A DNA stretch of 64,000 nucleotides from Promethearchaeota archaeon (GTDB taxonomy: Archaea; Asgardarchaeota; Lokiarchaeia; Sigyniarchaeales; SOKP01): positions 1 to 64,000 of the forward strand of contig JAHLWP010000018.1 of NCBI GenBank assembly GCA_019057865.1, read 5' to 3'. The first letter of the stretch is position 1. Every line of letters begins with the position of its first letter. The position numbers were made by a program, and so were the translations under genes. Under the pieces are notes generated by a model. That model was not told the origin of the DNA, did no database searches, and saw only the letters and a list, made by a program, of their open reading frames with translations. Shown here piece after piece: positions 8,625 to 18,218 of this stretch.

Positions 8625-9641
8625 TTAAGATTTAAAAAATTTCAATGTTGCTCCAACTAAAGCTAACTCATTCTTTTTCTGAGTATGACCCCCTTTTCTT
8701 AAAATTAATTGATGGTTTTCTAAGGTTTCTAATAGCATTTTATTTTGAGTGAAATTTTTCAATTTAATTATTCTATCATTTCTTGTATGAATTAACATGA
8801 CTTTTTGAGAAAAATTTCTCCATTCTTCAGTTGAAAGTTTATTTTTTACAGCCTCTATAACTAAATACGGAGATAATTTCACGTTTTCATTCTTTTTAGG
8901 AAATAATTTAACTCCTTTAATAAAGTAGCTAAAAATCACTAAAGGATTATATTTTGGGATATTTTGCTTATAGTATGACATTGAAGATATAGCAACAATT
9001 TTCTTAATATTTTGATTAGGAAACCCTCCACATAAAACAGTTATGGCTCCAATGCTAAATCCAACACAGTATATATTCATTTGGGCAAATTTTTTATTTG
9101 ATTGTATCCAATCAATAATTTTTTCAAAATCATCAATTCTTTTTAAAAATTGGCTTCTTTTTCCCGCTCTTTTAGATTTTCCAATCCCTCTTGCATCATA
9201 GGCAAGAATTATATAACCATTATAAGCTAAAGGAAAATAGTAGTATTGGAGCGTTATCTTAGTATCAGAAAAACCGTGAGAAATTATAATAATAGCATTT
9301 TTTGATTTAATTGCTTCTCGGTTTTTCGGAATGATTAAATCAGCAGATAAAAATCTTTTCTTTTTCTTATTTTTCGTATTAACTTCAATTCTTACTTCCG
9401 AAATCTCAAGATCATTGAGATAAAGTGGCATCCACCTTTTAAACCAAATATCTCTAAAGCTAAAATAGATCTCAAATGGTGTAAATATAATTAGAAATGT
9501 TGTTGTTGATAAAATAAGAGATGTTTGAAACGCATTGCCGAAGATATTATCGTTAACGTGCCAGATATAGGCACTAACTATGAAAGATATAATTATTACT
9601 ATTATACGTTTTTGGTTCTTGGACAGTATAGTCTTCCTCAC
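8625..9641 (-). CDS. membrane-anchored alpha/beta hydrolase
   Basis: A 338-residue protein with two N-terminal hydrophobic segments (about residues 12-27 and 37-55) and then an alpha/beta hydrolase domain. HGFSDTKITLQYYYFPLA is the oxyanion region. YDARGIGKSKRAGKR is the conserved loop. VGFSIGAITVLCGG (near residue 195) is the nucleophile elbow with Ser. HTRNDRII gives the Asp and KGGHTQKK the His. The domain probably sits on one face of the membrane; the side is not predictable. Substrate unknown. Confidence 0.8.
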   Translation of the reverse strand: MRKTILSKNQKRIIVIIISFIVSAYIWHVNDNIFGNAFQTSLILSTTTFLIIFTPFEIYFSFRDIWFKRWMPLYLNDLEISEVRIEVNTKNKKKKRFLSADLIIPKNREAIKSKNAIIIISHGFSDTKITLQYYYFPLAYNGYIILAYDARGIGKSKRAGKRSQFLKRIDDFEKIIDWIQSNKKFAQMNIYCVGFSIGAITVLCGGFPNQNIKKIVAISSMSYYKQNIPKYNPLVIFSYFIKGVKLFPKKNENVKLSPYLVIEAVKNKLSTEEWRNFSQKVMLIHTRNDRIIKLKNFTQNKMLLETLENHQLILRKGGHTQKKNELALVGATLKFFKS

Positions 9642-9740
9642 CTAAAATATGAAATTAGTATTACTAAGATTGAATAAAAAAAATATAAAATAGAGATATT
9701 GAATTTTCCACTTAAAAATCTCTATAGTTTTCGAGATCTT

Positions 9741-10061
9741 TTATTTTTTAGCTTTATCTGGAGGACATCCAAAATCATCCCTGACTTTACACTCATGTTT
9801 ACTTGAACTACCTGGACAAGGTTCACATTTAACTTTTCGTACCATTTTTTCTACTTCATCTATTCCTTGTTCAGTTCTTTCTTCCTCTGACTCATCAGCT
9901 AACATTTCATCTTCAATTTGGCTAAGATTATATTCAAGATCCTCTTCTAAATCATCTTTCTCAGAGTATAAGTCTATAATTTCATCTCCTTCATCGTCTA
10001 CTTTTCCCTCCGGAACTTCATCAATCTCAGATTCTACTGGTGTAATTTTTTTCTTTGCCAT
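9741..10061 (-). CDS. acidic protein with conserved-looking Cys-rich tail
   Basis: About 106 residues when the ATG at 10061 is used (an upstream in-frame GTG at 10070 is less likely). The middle is extremely acidic and probably disordered. The last 30 residues carry a compact Cys/His cluster, CEPCPG then HECKVRDDFGCPPDK, which could bind a metal. The charge pattern suggests a nucleic-acid-mimic or a protein-interaction factor, which is speculation. No family recognised. Monocistronic between two minus-strand genes. Confidence 0.6.
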   Translation of the reverse strand: MAKKKITPVESEIDEVPEGKVDDEGDEIIDLYSEKDDLEEDLEYNLSQIEDEMLADESEEERTEQGIDEVEKMVRKVKCEPCPGSSSKHECKVRDDFGCPPDKAKK

Positions 10062-10173
10062 TTTATACACAAATTACTATATTTGATTTTTAACTTTTCA
10101 TTATCTTAACTATATAATATTTGTTAAAATTTAATTTTATTATATTTTCAATTAAATAATATGCTAAATAATA

Positions 10174-12351
10174 TTAAACTGAAAAAGATCTTTTTATCCT
10201 CTCTAGAGTTAAATTTTTATAAGAAATATTTTCCATCTGATTTAATAATTTATCACTTTGATTCAATTCCTTATAGAAATTATTTATTTTGGAGAATACA
10301 GAATTTAACTCTTCATTCTGGTAAGTTTCAAATTTAGATAAATTAAATCGTGGTAAAATGTATTTGAATTGAATATTTGGAATATGATCCTTACCATAAA
10401 GTAACTCATTTAATAAGTTGAACTGGATATTAGATTTTGAGTAGATATCTTTAAAATATAATGCATTAACTAAAGTGTTGGTTAAATTTTTATAAAATTT
10501 TAAATTTGTATTGATTTCTGCGTAAAATTTATCTTTAAATTGATTTAATTCTGAATTCTTGAATATTTTTAAGTCAATTGAGTTTAATCCGTATTGGAAT
10601 TGTGAAAGAATTTGATTGATCTTCCCTAAATAAGATAACGATAAAGGAAACTCTTTTGGTAAAGGTAATCTCCTAATAAAACTCCCATTAAATCTTAAAT
10701 AGCCACCTGACATGTGTAAAGAACTAAATAAAGATTTAAAGGTTAAATTTATTGTATTTGAATTCATAATTGCTAGTAAACTGAATAACTGATCAGTTGA
10801 AAAAGAAGGAATAGATAAACAATACAATCCTGTAATATTTGTATATAAACCGGGATCATAAACCCAAGTGAGATCTTTAGCAATTTCTCTAAAGATCAAT
10901 TTTTCACTTATGAGAATATTCCAGATATTTTCAAAACCGGGAACAAATTTGAAGTATGAGATTTTTAAATCTTTTTTGGCAATTCTGATACGTTTATCAA
11001 ACTTAATGTGATATTTCCCTACATTTCCAGTTCCAATTAATAAGAGATCATTGTCTGTTTCTTTCATTTCACTGATGTTATCAAAGTACTTGGAATAATT
11101 TAAAAATCCAAATGGCCTATAAACAATTTTTAAATCATCAATCACTATAGCCATTGGTTTAAAATTATCATATAGATAATTTAATAAATCTATTTTACCG
11201 AATATTGGAATTGTTTTAGCAGGAAGGTTTTTTATTAAAAATTGAGGCAAAATTTTTGAATCACTGAGATTATTTTTATGCATATCCTGCAAACTGTCGA
11301 ATTTTTTAATTAAAACTGAATTATCATTACTAGGCTTCTTTTTTAGAAAAGAAATTATGATTGGATACGCCGATATATTTTTGAAGACAGGTAATGAAGA
11401 AATATTGATTATTTCCTTAAGTGTAGTATTATTTACGAGTAATTCTCTAATTTTAATTCCATAATCGGCTGATAGGAATTTGTTTGTAGTCAAAAAAGAA
11501 AGGCAACCTATATTTTGTTTTAATAATTCTAAAGATTTCTCTATAAAAACTATAGAAATATCAAATAATCGATAAGCTGATTTGAATTTCTTAATTAATT
11601 TCTTCTTATAATTACTATTTTTTACTTTTTTATTTTCAATATAGGGTGGGTTTCCAATAATTATATCAAATTGATTTGAATTATATTCAAAAAGAAAATC
11701 CAAATTATAGATATTTAATTTGAGATTAAAGCCATCAATAATTTTATCTAAATTCTCAAACTTTAAATTTTCAATACTTAATTCAGTAGGATTGAAGTTG
11801 TTTATATTTTTTGAAAAAAGCCATAAGATTAATTTCAATTTTGAGATAACATAAGCAGACTTTTCAATCTCAATTCCATAAAGATGTTTCTCAATTATTT
11901 CTCTTCTTAATTCATATTCTCCCTTTTCTGGATTAAGAATTTTATAAATATCATACAATTTATCAGCAACAGAAACTAAAAATCTTCCAGAACCACAGGC
12001 AGGATCCAAAATTTTTATATTTTTAATTCTTTCTATTAATAGTTTCTTTAGATTTTGATTTTTAGTTAAGAAAAAATTCAAAACATCAAGATTAAGTCCA
12101 TTTTGAGCTAAATTTTGAGTATTTATCAATTCTTCAAAATATATTCTTAGAACATTAGAGACAATATAGTCAACAAGTAGGTGTGGTGTGTAAATTATTC
12201 CAAGATTCCGATTAACCTTTTTTTCAAAAATTTTATTATTTTCAAATTTTTGAATTAGTTTTCCTGAAAGTGATAAAAATTTTTGGAGGGACTGTTTTTG
12301 CATTGAACTTTTATTTCCATTTAAACAATTTTCAATTCTTTTTATGTTCAT
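10174..12351 (-). CDS. Eco57I-type adenine-specific DNA methyltransferase with TaqI-like specificity region
   Basis: Class I N6-adenine DNA methylase of 725 residues. SAM motif I is DPACGSGRF at 116-124, preceded by GIIYTPHLLVDYIV, the helical lead-in typical of Eco57I/PglX enzymes. Catalytic NPPY lies at 234-237. A TaqI_C-like target-recognition region occupies roughly residues 430-600 (FRRLPLPKEFP-type motif seen as IRRLPLPKEFP). Only about 50 residues precede the methylase lead-in, so there is no room for the N-terminal nuclease of type IIG enzymes. No restriction endonuclease, BREX or DISARM gene is adjacent. It looks like a solitary methyltransferase. Confidence 0.85.
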   Translation of the reverse strand: MNIKRIENCLNGNKSSMQKQSLQKFLSLSGKLIQKFENNKIFEKKVNRNLGIIYTPHLLVDYIVSNVLRIYFEELINTQNLAQNGLNLDVLNFFLTKNQNLKKLLIERIKNIKILDPACGSGRFLVSVADKLYDIYKILNPEKGEYELRREIIEKHLYGIEIEKSAYVISKLKLILWLFSKNINNFNPTELSIENLKFENLDKIIDGFNLKLNIYNLDFLFEYNSNQFDIIIGNPPYIENKKVKNSNYKKKLIKKFKSAYRLFDISIVFIEKSLELLKQNIGCLSFLTTNKFLSADYGIKIRELLVNNTTLKEIINISSLPVFKNISAYPIIISFLKKKPSNDNSVLIKKFDSLQDMHKNNLSDSKILPQFLIKNLPAKTIPIFGKIDLLNYLYDNFKPMAIVIDDLKIVYRPFGFLNYSKYFDNISEMKETDNDLLLIGTGNVGKYHIKFDKRIRIAKKDLKISYFKFVPGFENIWNILISEKLIFREIAKDLTWVYDPGLYTNITGLYCLSIPSFSTDQLFSLLAIMNSNTINLTFKSLFSSLHMSGGYLRFNGSFIRRLPLPKEFPLSLSYLGKINQILSQFQYGLNSIDLKIFKNSELNQFKDKFYAEINTNLKFYKNLTNTLVNALYFKDIYSKSNIQFNLLNELLYGKDHIPNIQFKYILPRFNLSKFETYQNEELNSVFSKINNFYKELNQSDKLLNQMENISYKNLTLERIKRSFSV

Positions 12352-12456
12352 TTTTATTTTAGATTTCCTTATTTATAAAAATATTAGGGACATTAATAAA
12401 AATAAGAAAGTTATGATTAGAAAAAATTAAGAATTTTATAAAAATAGAATTAAAAG

Positions 12457-13359
12457 TTGATTGATAATAATTATTTACAAAGTCTAATAGAAAAACCTCA
12501 AAAAATTTCTAATTTAAAATTTGAGGATATTTCACAAATTTTAAAGCAAGCTAAAGACATTTTTAACGAAGAAGAGCTACTATTAGAATTTAAATTACTG
12601 GATAACAAAGAAGAAGTTTATGTTATTGGAGATATCCATGGCAATTTACATAGTTTATTAAATATACTCGAGATTATAAAAAAAGGCAAACCAAAAATTA
12701 TCATTTTTTTAGGAGATATAGTGGATCGTGGAATAAAACAATTAGAGTGTCTAATAATTATTTTAGCATTGAAAATCCTTAACCCAAATAAAGTTTTTCT
12801 ATTGAAAGGGAATCATGAAACCTTGGAAATGAATCAATATTATGGTTTTTTTCAAGAATTTGTTCAGAAATTTAATGATAAAGAAAAATTTACAGAAATT
12901 TTAGATGTTTACCAGGTTCTTCCTTTTTGTGCCATAATAAATAACAAAATTATAAGCTTACATGGCGGGATTCCTGAAGATATTGAAATCTTAAAAAAAT
13001 TAAAAGGTTTAAAACATGAAGATATTAATTCAGTATTTAAATCAGTTGCAGAAGGTTTATATCAAATTATATGGAATGATCCTAAAGAAAGACTTAAAGG
13101 ATTCGCTGAAAGTTTCAGAGGTCCGGGAATTAAATTTTTTGGGGAAGATGTGTTTAATAATTTTTTGAAATCAAATAATCTTAAATATCTTATTAGAGCA
13201 CATGAATGTTTTCCAGAAGGATATAGATGGTTTTTTAATAATCGCTTGCTATCTATATTTTCTTCGGCAAATTATAGAGGATTTTATTCACCAAATCCTG
13301 CCTCATATGCTATAGTTAGAAATGATAAAATATTCCCAATTAATATTGAAGTATCATAA
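12457..13359 (+). CDS. PPP-family serine/threonine protein phosphatase (PP1/PP2A-like)
   Basis: A 300-residue metallophosphatase with the full eukaryotic-type PPP signature: GDIHG (residues 58-62), GDIVDRG (about 89), GNHE (about 115), a HGGIP metal-binding His (about 168), then RAHE and FSSANYRG near the C-terminus. These match PP1/PP2A/PP5 rather than the shorter bacterial PPPs. It would dephosphorylate Ser/Thr phosphoproteins in the cytoplasm with two catalytic metals. The start is TTG at 12457. No cognate eukaryotic-type kinase is in the window apart from RIO2. Divergent from the DNA methylase. Confidence 0.88.
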   Translation: MIDNNYLQSLIEKPQKISNLKFEDISQILKQAKDIFNEEELLLEFKLLDNKEEVYVIGDIHGNLHSLLNILEIIKKGKPKIIIFLGDIVDRGIKQLECLIIILALKILNPNKVFLLKGNHETLEMNQYYGFFQEFVQKFNDKEKFTEILDVYQVLPFCAIINNKIISLHGGIPEDIEILKKLKGLKHEDINSVFKSVAEGLYQIIWNDPKERLKGFAESFRGPGIKFFGEDVFNNFLKSNNLKYLIRAHECFPEGYRWFFNNRLLSIFSSANYRGFYSPNPASYAIVRNDKIFPINIEVS

Positions 13360-13411
13360 GGTTAATTATGAAGATATCTTATTCAATTATTGAAATGAGA
13401 TTTATTCTAGT

Positions 13412-13672
13412 TTAAGTAATTTGAGAAGCATCAGGTTTAATAAAGAGAAGATTATTACCACGAATAAATATCTCATTGTATTTAGCCACAGGTGAGCCGT
13501 CCATAATTTCTGTGCAATTTTCTAAGATTAAGTTCATATAAGCATCAATTTCTTTTAATAATCCCTTATATTCTGTCCCATCCTTCAATCTTAATATAAT
13601 CACACTGTTCTGTGCATTCTGAAGTATGGTTAAAGGATTTTTAGATTTTTGTGGGGTGTTATTTCTTGACAT
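13412..13672 (-). CDS. lsm: LSm/Sm-like RNA-binding protein
   Basis: Archaeal Sm-like protein of 86 residues. Sm1 is VIILRLKDGTEYKGLLKEID...MNLILENCTEI (about residues 24-57) and Sm2 is EIFIRGNNLLFI (about 68-79). Such proteins form hexa- or heptameric rings that bind U-rich RNA. The N-terminal 15 residues are a polar extension. Monocistronic, convergent with the phosphatase gene. Confidence 0.9.
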   Translation of the reverse strand: MSRNNTPQKSKNPLTILQNAQNSVIILRLKDGTEYKGLLKEIDAYMNLILENCTEIMDGSPVAKYNEIFIRGNNLLFIKPDASQIT

Positions 13673-13804
13673 TATTTTAGTACCTTAATTAAAAAATATA
13701 ATTTAATATTTGAAAAGATAATTTAAAGATAAATTTTTTTGAATTAAAACCTTTTTATCGGTTATTGAGTATTGGTAGATTAAAATTTTTTTTGGTTATT
13801 TTTT

Positions 13805-14404
13805 TTGAAAAATTTGAATAAGACTATTGGTAAAAAAAAGAAGACTATAAGTAATTATAATAAAACAGCATCTTTTTACGACAATCGATATAGAAAACTC
13901 CAAGAACAAAAATATAAAATTATTTTAAAAAATTATCGCTCCAAATCCAAATTAATTTTAGATGCTGGATGTGGTACTGGTCTCTTTATTGAATTTATTA
14001 TAGCTCTAACAAAGCAAAAAGAATTTATTCCTTTTATTTATGTAGGTACAGATATTTCTTTAAAAATGTTAGAAATATTCAGAACTAAACTCCAAAGATT
14101 AAAAATGAAATATGAATTTAATTTGATCTTATCAGATATAGAGAACCTACCTTTTAGAGAAAATATTTTTCAATCTATATTCTCTCTTACATCCTTTCAA
14201 AATCTACCTAATATCGATGAAGGAGTTAGAAATCTGTATAGAGTAGGAGGAAATAAAGCAGATTTAAACCTTTCAATCTTAAAGAAGAAACATAATTTGA
14301 CAGAATTAATAAACTTGTTAAGACCTTTAGTAAAAAATCTTAAGACAACTAATAAGGAAAATTTAGAAGATATTATTTTTCAAGGTAAAATTCTAAAAAG
14401 ATAA
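13805..14404 (+). CDS. class I SAM-dependent methyltransferase
   Basis: A 199-residue methyltransferase. YNKTASFYDNRY is the usual lead-in helix. LILDAGCGTGLFIEF is SAM motif I (about residues 54-68). YVGTDISLKML is motif II, and LSDIENLPFRENIFQSIFS motif III/IV. Nothing identifies the substrate. The start is a TTG at 13805; there is no in-frame ATG. It converges on the RIO2 gene with a 10-bp gap. Confidence 0.8.
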   Translation: MKNLNKTIGKKKKTISNYNKTASFYDNRYRKLQEQKYKIILKNYRSKSKLILDAGCGTGLFIEFIIALTKQKEFIPFIYVGTDISLKMLEIFRTKLQRLKMKYEFNLILSDIENLPFRENIFQSIFSLTSFQNLPNIDEGVRNLYRVGGNKADLNLSILKKKHNLTELINLLRPLVKNLKTTNKENLEDIIFQGKILKR

Positions 14405-14414
14405 TATAAAAAAT

Positions 14415-15293
14415 CTATTTCTTATAAAAAGATGCTATTATCTTGTTTGTATCACTTTCAACCTTATATTTTTTTTGAAAGTAATTACATACATTTCTAA
14501 TATCTCTTTCCAAAATTGAAGTTGCATTTGGATGATCACTAGGAATCCACTGCAACCAATCTATTATTAGGATATTTCCTTTCTCATCTAACACAATATT
14601 AAATTCTCCTAAATCTCCATGAATTATATTAGCTTTTTGATAAATTATTTCCATTTGTTTTATGATTCTATTAAAAATTTTATCAGGATTTTTAATACTT
14701 TTATAATAAACTAACTCTTTACCCCTTAAATATGACATTACCACAATGTGTCTATTATATCCTATTGGTTTGGGAGTATTTAAATTAAGCTTATATATCC
14801 TTTTTAAAACTTCAAATTCTTTTTTAGCAGCAAGTCTATTTATATATAACCAAGAAAGATGGCTTCTTTCACCCGTTAGATCTCTGGAACGCTTAATACT
14901 TTTAAAACTCGTTCTTCCCATTCGATAAATTTTTAATGCATATATATTTTCATTATCATCCATACAACTGTATACGTCTGATTCTTTTCCTTTCCCTATA
15001 AGGGGTCCTAACTGACTAACAATATTCTTTTCTACTAATGTATGTAGAGCTAATAAATCATAGGCTATTGAATTGAGTGTATATCCTATTTCATTTTTTG
15101 AGGAATCTCTAATAATTAAATCAAGTTTATGAATTTTGTTCAAGCGAAATAGCGTTTCTTCCATTTTATATCTTGAATAAAATTTAATATTGTTGATTTT
15201 TACATATTCAGATCTTTTCATCCCAATTTCAATTGCCATTAATATTCTTAGGTCCTCTTTTTCAAGGTCAGGGAGAAGTTTTGCTGCTTCCAC
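14415..15293 (-). CDS. rio2: RIO2-type atypical serine kinase
   Basis: Archaeal RIO2 kinase/ATPase of 292 residues, involved in small ribosomal subunit maturation in this family. It has an N-terminal winged-helix domain (1-85), the nucleotide loop GKGKESDVYS (about 100), the invariant Lys and flexible-loop region ALKIYRMGRTSFKSIKRSRD (about 118-137), the catalytic IHGDLGEFNIV (about 222) and the metal-binding IIDWLQW (about 240). IIDWLQW departs from the common IDFPQ form at the residues around the catalytic Asp but keeps Asp. The start is GTG (VEAAKLLPD). Confidence 0.9.
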   Translation of the reverse strand: MEAAKLLPDLEKEDLRILMAIEIGMKRSEYVKINNIKFYSRYKMEETLFRLNKIHKLDLIIRDSSKNEIGYTLNSIAYDLLALHTLVEKNIVSQLGPLIGKGKESDVYSCMDDNENIYALKIYRMGRTSFKSIKRSRDLTGERSHLSWLYINRLAAKKEFEVLKRIYKLNLNTPKPIGYNRHIVVMSYLRGKELVYYKSIKNPDKIFNRIIKQMEIIYQKANIIHGDLGEFNIVLDEKGNILIIDWLQWIPSDHPNATSILERDIRNVCNYFQKKYKVESDTNKIIASFYKK

Positions 15294-15423
15294 ATACTAA
15301 ATTTCTTTTTTTTAACTTAAAAGATTTATTAATTTACAATAATAAATTGCTTATCTTCTATATTTTGTAATGATAATATGATTTTTTATATAAAACTATA
15401 AAAAAAAATTATTGATTTTAATA

Positions 15424-16326
15424 TTATTCTTGGCTTTCAATTCTTTTCTTTATTTCTTGCCACATATCATCGATATAAGTTTTATACATTTCAATCTCTT
15501 GTTCATTTAGATTTTTAAATCTTTTCTGTGCACTTAGATATTCTTCTATAGGTTTTCTTTTAGAAGGATCTAGATACTTACTACTTGGTTTTGATAAGAT
15601 AAATTTGTCATTAACTACTTCATATAAAGGCCAGAATCCAGTCTGCACGGCAAGTCTACCAATCAATATTGTATCCTTGGGTTCATAACCCCAACCAGGT
15701 GGGCAAGGTGAAAGGATATGGAAATATTTCGTTCCAAATATATCTCTTGCCTTTTTGAATTTTTCAAATAAATCAAGTGGATAAGAGGCAATACCCGTAG
15801 TCACATAAGGAATTCTATGAGCTTCTAAAATCTTTGGCATATCTTTTTTATGCCCTAATTTACCTTCAGGTGTAGTTGTAGTTCTTACTCCTAATGGAGT
15901 TGAACCACTTCGTTGAACACCTGTATTCATATAAGCTTCATTATCATAACATGCAAAGATAAAATTTGTACCTCTTTCAGCAGCACCACTTAATGCTTGT
16001 ATTCCTATATCGGTTGTCCCACCATCGCCTGCGAATGCTAGTACACATATTTCTTCATCCAATCCCTTATCTTCTAGTGAAGCTCTTATTCCAGAGGCAG
16101 AGGCTCCTGTTGTTGCAAAGGGTGTGTGATAAACGGATATTTTTGTTGAACAAAACCCTTGCATCCCATGTAGCACTGTTAGGCAAGAGGCGGGTACTGT
16201 TACTATAGTTTTTGAACCTAGTGCTTTTAGAGCGATTCTGTAAATTAGAGCCATGCCACATCCCGCACAAGCACGTGTACCAGGATAAATATATTCTTCT
16301 TCAGGAAGATCCATAACATTTACCAT
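15424..16326 (-). CDS. porB: pyruvate/2-oxoacid:ferredoxin oxidoreductase, beta subunit
   Basis: Thiamine-diphosphate-binding subunit of a four-subunit 2-oxoacid:ferredoxin oxidoreductase, 300 residues. CAGCGMALIYR (about residues 20-30) is the CxxC cluster-binding start. FAGDGGTTDIG (about 97) followed by YDNEAYMNTG is the TPP/Mg motif. SPCPPGWGYEP contains the later Cys ligand. The reaction is reversible oxidative decarboxylation of a 2-oxoacid to acyl-CoA with ferredoxin reduction. porA ends 6 bp upstream and a strong GGAGG site precedes the ATG. Pyruvate is the likely substrate, although VOR-type enzymes have the same motifs. Confidence 0.92.
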   Translation of the reverse strand: MVNVMDLPEEEYIYPGTRACAGCGMALIYRIALKALGSKTIVTVPASCLTVLHGMQGFCSTKISVYHTPFATTGASASGIRASLEDKGLDEEICVLAFAGDGGTTDIGIQALSGAAERGTNFIFACYDNEAYMNTGVQRSGSTPLGVRTTTTPEGKLGHKKDMPKILEAHRIPYVTTGIASYPLDLFEKFKKARDIFGTKYFHILSPCPPGWGYEPKDTILIGRLAVQTGFWPLYEVVNDKFILSKPSSKYLDPSKRKPIEEYLSAQKRFKNLNEQEIEMYKTYIDDMWQEIKKRIESQE

Positions 16327-16332
16327 TTTTCC

Positions 16333-17625
16333 TCACCCTCCTTTGAAATAAGTTGATTCATCATAATCTTTTAATTCTTCTAATTTTAAACCTAAAAAGT
16401 CTGTTTTATTGGTAAATATTCCTTTTTTAAATGCATCTAAAGCTTTATGAACACCTGACATAATATGTTCTGTTTTAACGTCTCTTCCTCCCAATCCAAC
16501 AATAAATCCTTTAATATTTGGTCGATTTTTTAATCCATAAAGCGCAGCTTTTAATTCATAAGATAAAACTCCTTCATAACCATATCCAATATCTCTGTCA
16601 AATACAATGATATTTTCTTTATCTTTAAAAAATTCTCTCAAATCTTCCGCAGGATAAGGTCTAAACAATTTTAAACTCATTAAGCCAACTTTAAGTCCTT
16701 CATTTCTAAGTTTTTTAATTGCAATCCTAGCTTGAGATGCCACCGAACCCATAGCAAAGATTATGGTATTTGCATCATTAGTATCAACAGTTTTATAAAT
16801 TCCATTTCCATAAGATCTCCCAAATTTCTTGGAAAATTCATCATGAACTTCTTTTATTATAATAATTGAATTTTCTAAAGCTTTTTGTAATGCATATCGA
16901 TATTCATAATATCCTGGCACAGTTCCTTCTGCTCGTTTAACAATATGAGGAGTTGTAACAGGATCAACTCCCTTTACATTTGAAATATCAGATAAATTGA
17001 TATGATGTTTAAGAGGTGGTAAGAAATTATCAATATCTTCTTGATTCTCTAATTTAACAGGCATCATTGTATGACTAAGTATATATCCATCATATGCAAC
17101 CATGGCGGGTAGAAAAAGACGAGGATCCTCAGCGATTTTAAAAGCTTGGAGATTAGTATCATAGATTTCTTGGTTGTTTTCACACATAAATTGAATCCAT
17201 CCAACATCTCTTATAGTTATGAAATCTTGATGATCCGTCCAAACACTCCAAGGAGCGCCTAAGGATCTAGTTGCTAGATTTATAATTATAGGTAATCTAT
17301 TTCCTGAAGCCCAGGGTAGCAATTCATACATTAATTCTAACCCGTGAGCAGAGGTTGCTGTGCCAACTCTAGAGCCTGTAGCCGAAGCAGCACAACATAC
17401 GGCAAGTGCGGAGTGTTCAGACTCAACTTTTATAAATCTAGCTTTCAATTTTCCTTCTGAAATAAATTCAGCTATTTTTTCAACCACAGGACTTTGAGGT
17501 GTTATTGGATATGCTGAGATAACACCTACTTTAGCTTGTCTAAAAGCATGAGCTGCGGCATGATTTCCTGTTAAAATCATTACATTTTCATCAGTAACCT
17601 TTTCTTTCTCATTAGACACAGTCAC
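16333..17625 (-). CDS. porA: pyruvate/2-oxoacid:ferredoxin oxidoreductase, alpha subunit
   Basis: Alpha subunit of 430 residues. GNHAAAHAFRQAKVGVISAYPITPQSPVVE (about residues 20-49) is the classic N-terminal motif. ESEHSALAVCCAASATGSRVGTATSAHGLELM carries the catalytic-site Glu/Ser. The C-terminal transketolase-like domain includes VFDRDIGYGYEG. Its GTG start overlaps the stop of porD (GTGA-type coupling), with GAGGTGA upstream. With porB and porD it forms one minus-strand operon; porG is detached (see 23224). Confidence 0.92.
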   Translation of the reverse strand: MTVSNEKEKVTDENVMILTGNHAAAHAFRQAKVGVISAYPITPQSPVVEKIAEFISEGKLKARFIKVESEHSALAVCCAASATGSRVGTATSAHGLELMYELLPWASGNRLPIIINLATRSLGAPWSVWTDHQDFITIRDVGWIQFMCENNQEIYDTNLQAFKIAEDPRLFLPAMVAYDGYILSHTMMPVKLENQEDIDNFLPPLKHHINLSDISNVKGVDPVTTPHIVKRAEGTVPGYYEYRYALQKALENSIIIIKEVHDEFSKKFGRSYGNGIYKTVDTNDANTIIFAMGSVASQARIAIKKLRNEGLKVGLMSLKLFRPYPAEDLREFFKDKENIIVFDRDIGYGYEGVLSYELKAALYGLKNRPNIKGFIVGLGGRDVKTEHIMSGVHKALDAFKKGIFTNKTDFLGLKLEELKDYDESTYFKGG

Positions 17626-17921
17626 TCATATTTCACCTCTTCCATTGAAATAGCTTTTACTGGACATTCCTCCATACAGATTCCACATCCCTTACAATAA
17701 TCTAAGTCAATTTTAGGAGGAATTGCTCTTGATATCACAGCTTCAGGGCAATATAACCAACAATTGAAACAACTGGGTTTTCCAGATTTTGCGGGGATAC
17801 ATTTACCTACATCGATTATAGGTATCCATTTTGCCCATGAACCAGTTTTACCAGCTTCTCCTTTAACTGGTTTTTGAACAGAACCAAGAATTTTTTGATA
17901 GTCTTTTTTTGATTCATTCAT
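17622..17921 (-). CDS. porD: pyruvate/2-oxoacid:ferredoxin oxidoreductase, delta (ferredoxin) subunit
   Basis: A 99-residue 2[4Fe-4S] subunit. First cluster: CFNCWLYCPEAVI (with CIP upstream as in PorD). Second: CKGCGICMEECPVKAI. The N-terminal KTGSWAKWIPIID is typical of PorD. It passes electrons from the TPP site to external ferredoxin. It is the first gene of the porDAB unit, and the region upstream is shared with the divergent kinase gene at 18219. Confidence 0.92.
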   Translation of the reverse strand: MNESKKDYQKILGSVQKPVKGEAGKTGSWAKWIPIIDVGKCIPAKSGKPSCFNCWLYCPEAVISRAIPPKIDLDYCKGCGICMEECPVKAISMEEVKYE

Positions 17922-18059
17922 AAAAACACCAAATTTAGATTAAATTTAAAGCCTTGTATAAAATCAAAACAAATAAATTTTTAATTCTTACCATTTAGAA
18001 TAAAAACGAATAAGGCTAAATTTTAATTAAATTATTAGTTTTTAGTTTTATTCGGTTTA

Positions 18060-18080
18060 CATAAGATTAATTTTCTTATG
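18060..18080. promoter_or_regulatory. inverted repeat in the porD / histidine-kinase divergent promoter region
   Basis: CATAAG (18060-18065), a nine-base AT spacer, then CTTATG (18075-18080): a perfect six-base inverted repeat. A looser pair, CGAATAA at about 18007 and TTATTCG at about 18049, lies just upstream. Located in the 285-bp gap between the divergently transcribed porD and the first kinase, it could be an operator. In such AT-rich DNA chance is a real alternative. Confidence 0.3.
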
Positions 18081-18218
18081 GGAAAAATAAAGACATAAAT
18101 ATTACTTATTTTATTATTCACTTTAGATAAAGTATTAGGCTCCTAAAATAGTAGGATAATTTTTTGAATTTTTAACAAATATAGGAATATTGAAAAATAA
18201 CTGAAGTTGAGGTTAAAA

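Noticed and set aside
10174..12351. Restriction-modification, BREX or DISARM defence system around the DNA methylase
   Set aside because: No endonuclease, PglZ, BrxC, DrmA or similar gene flanks it; it appears solitary.
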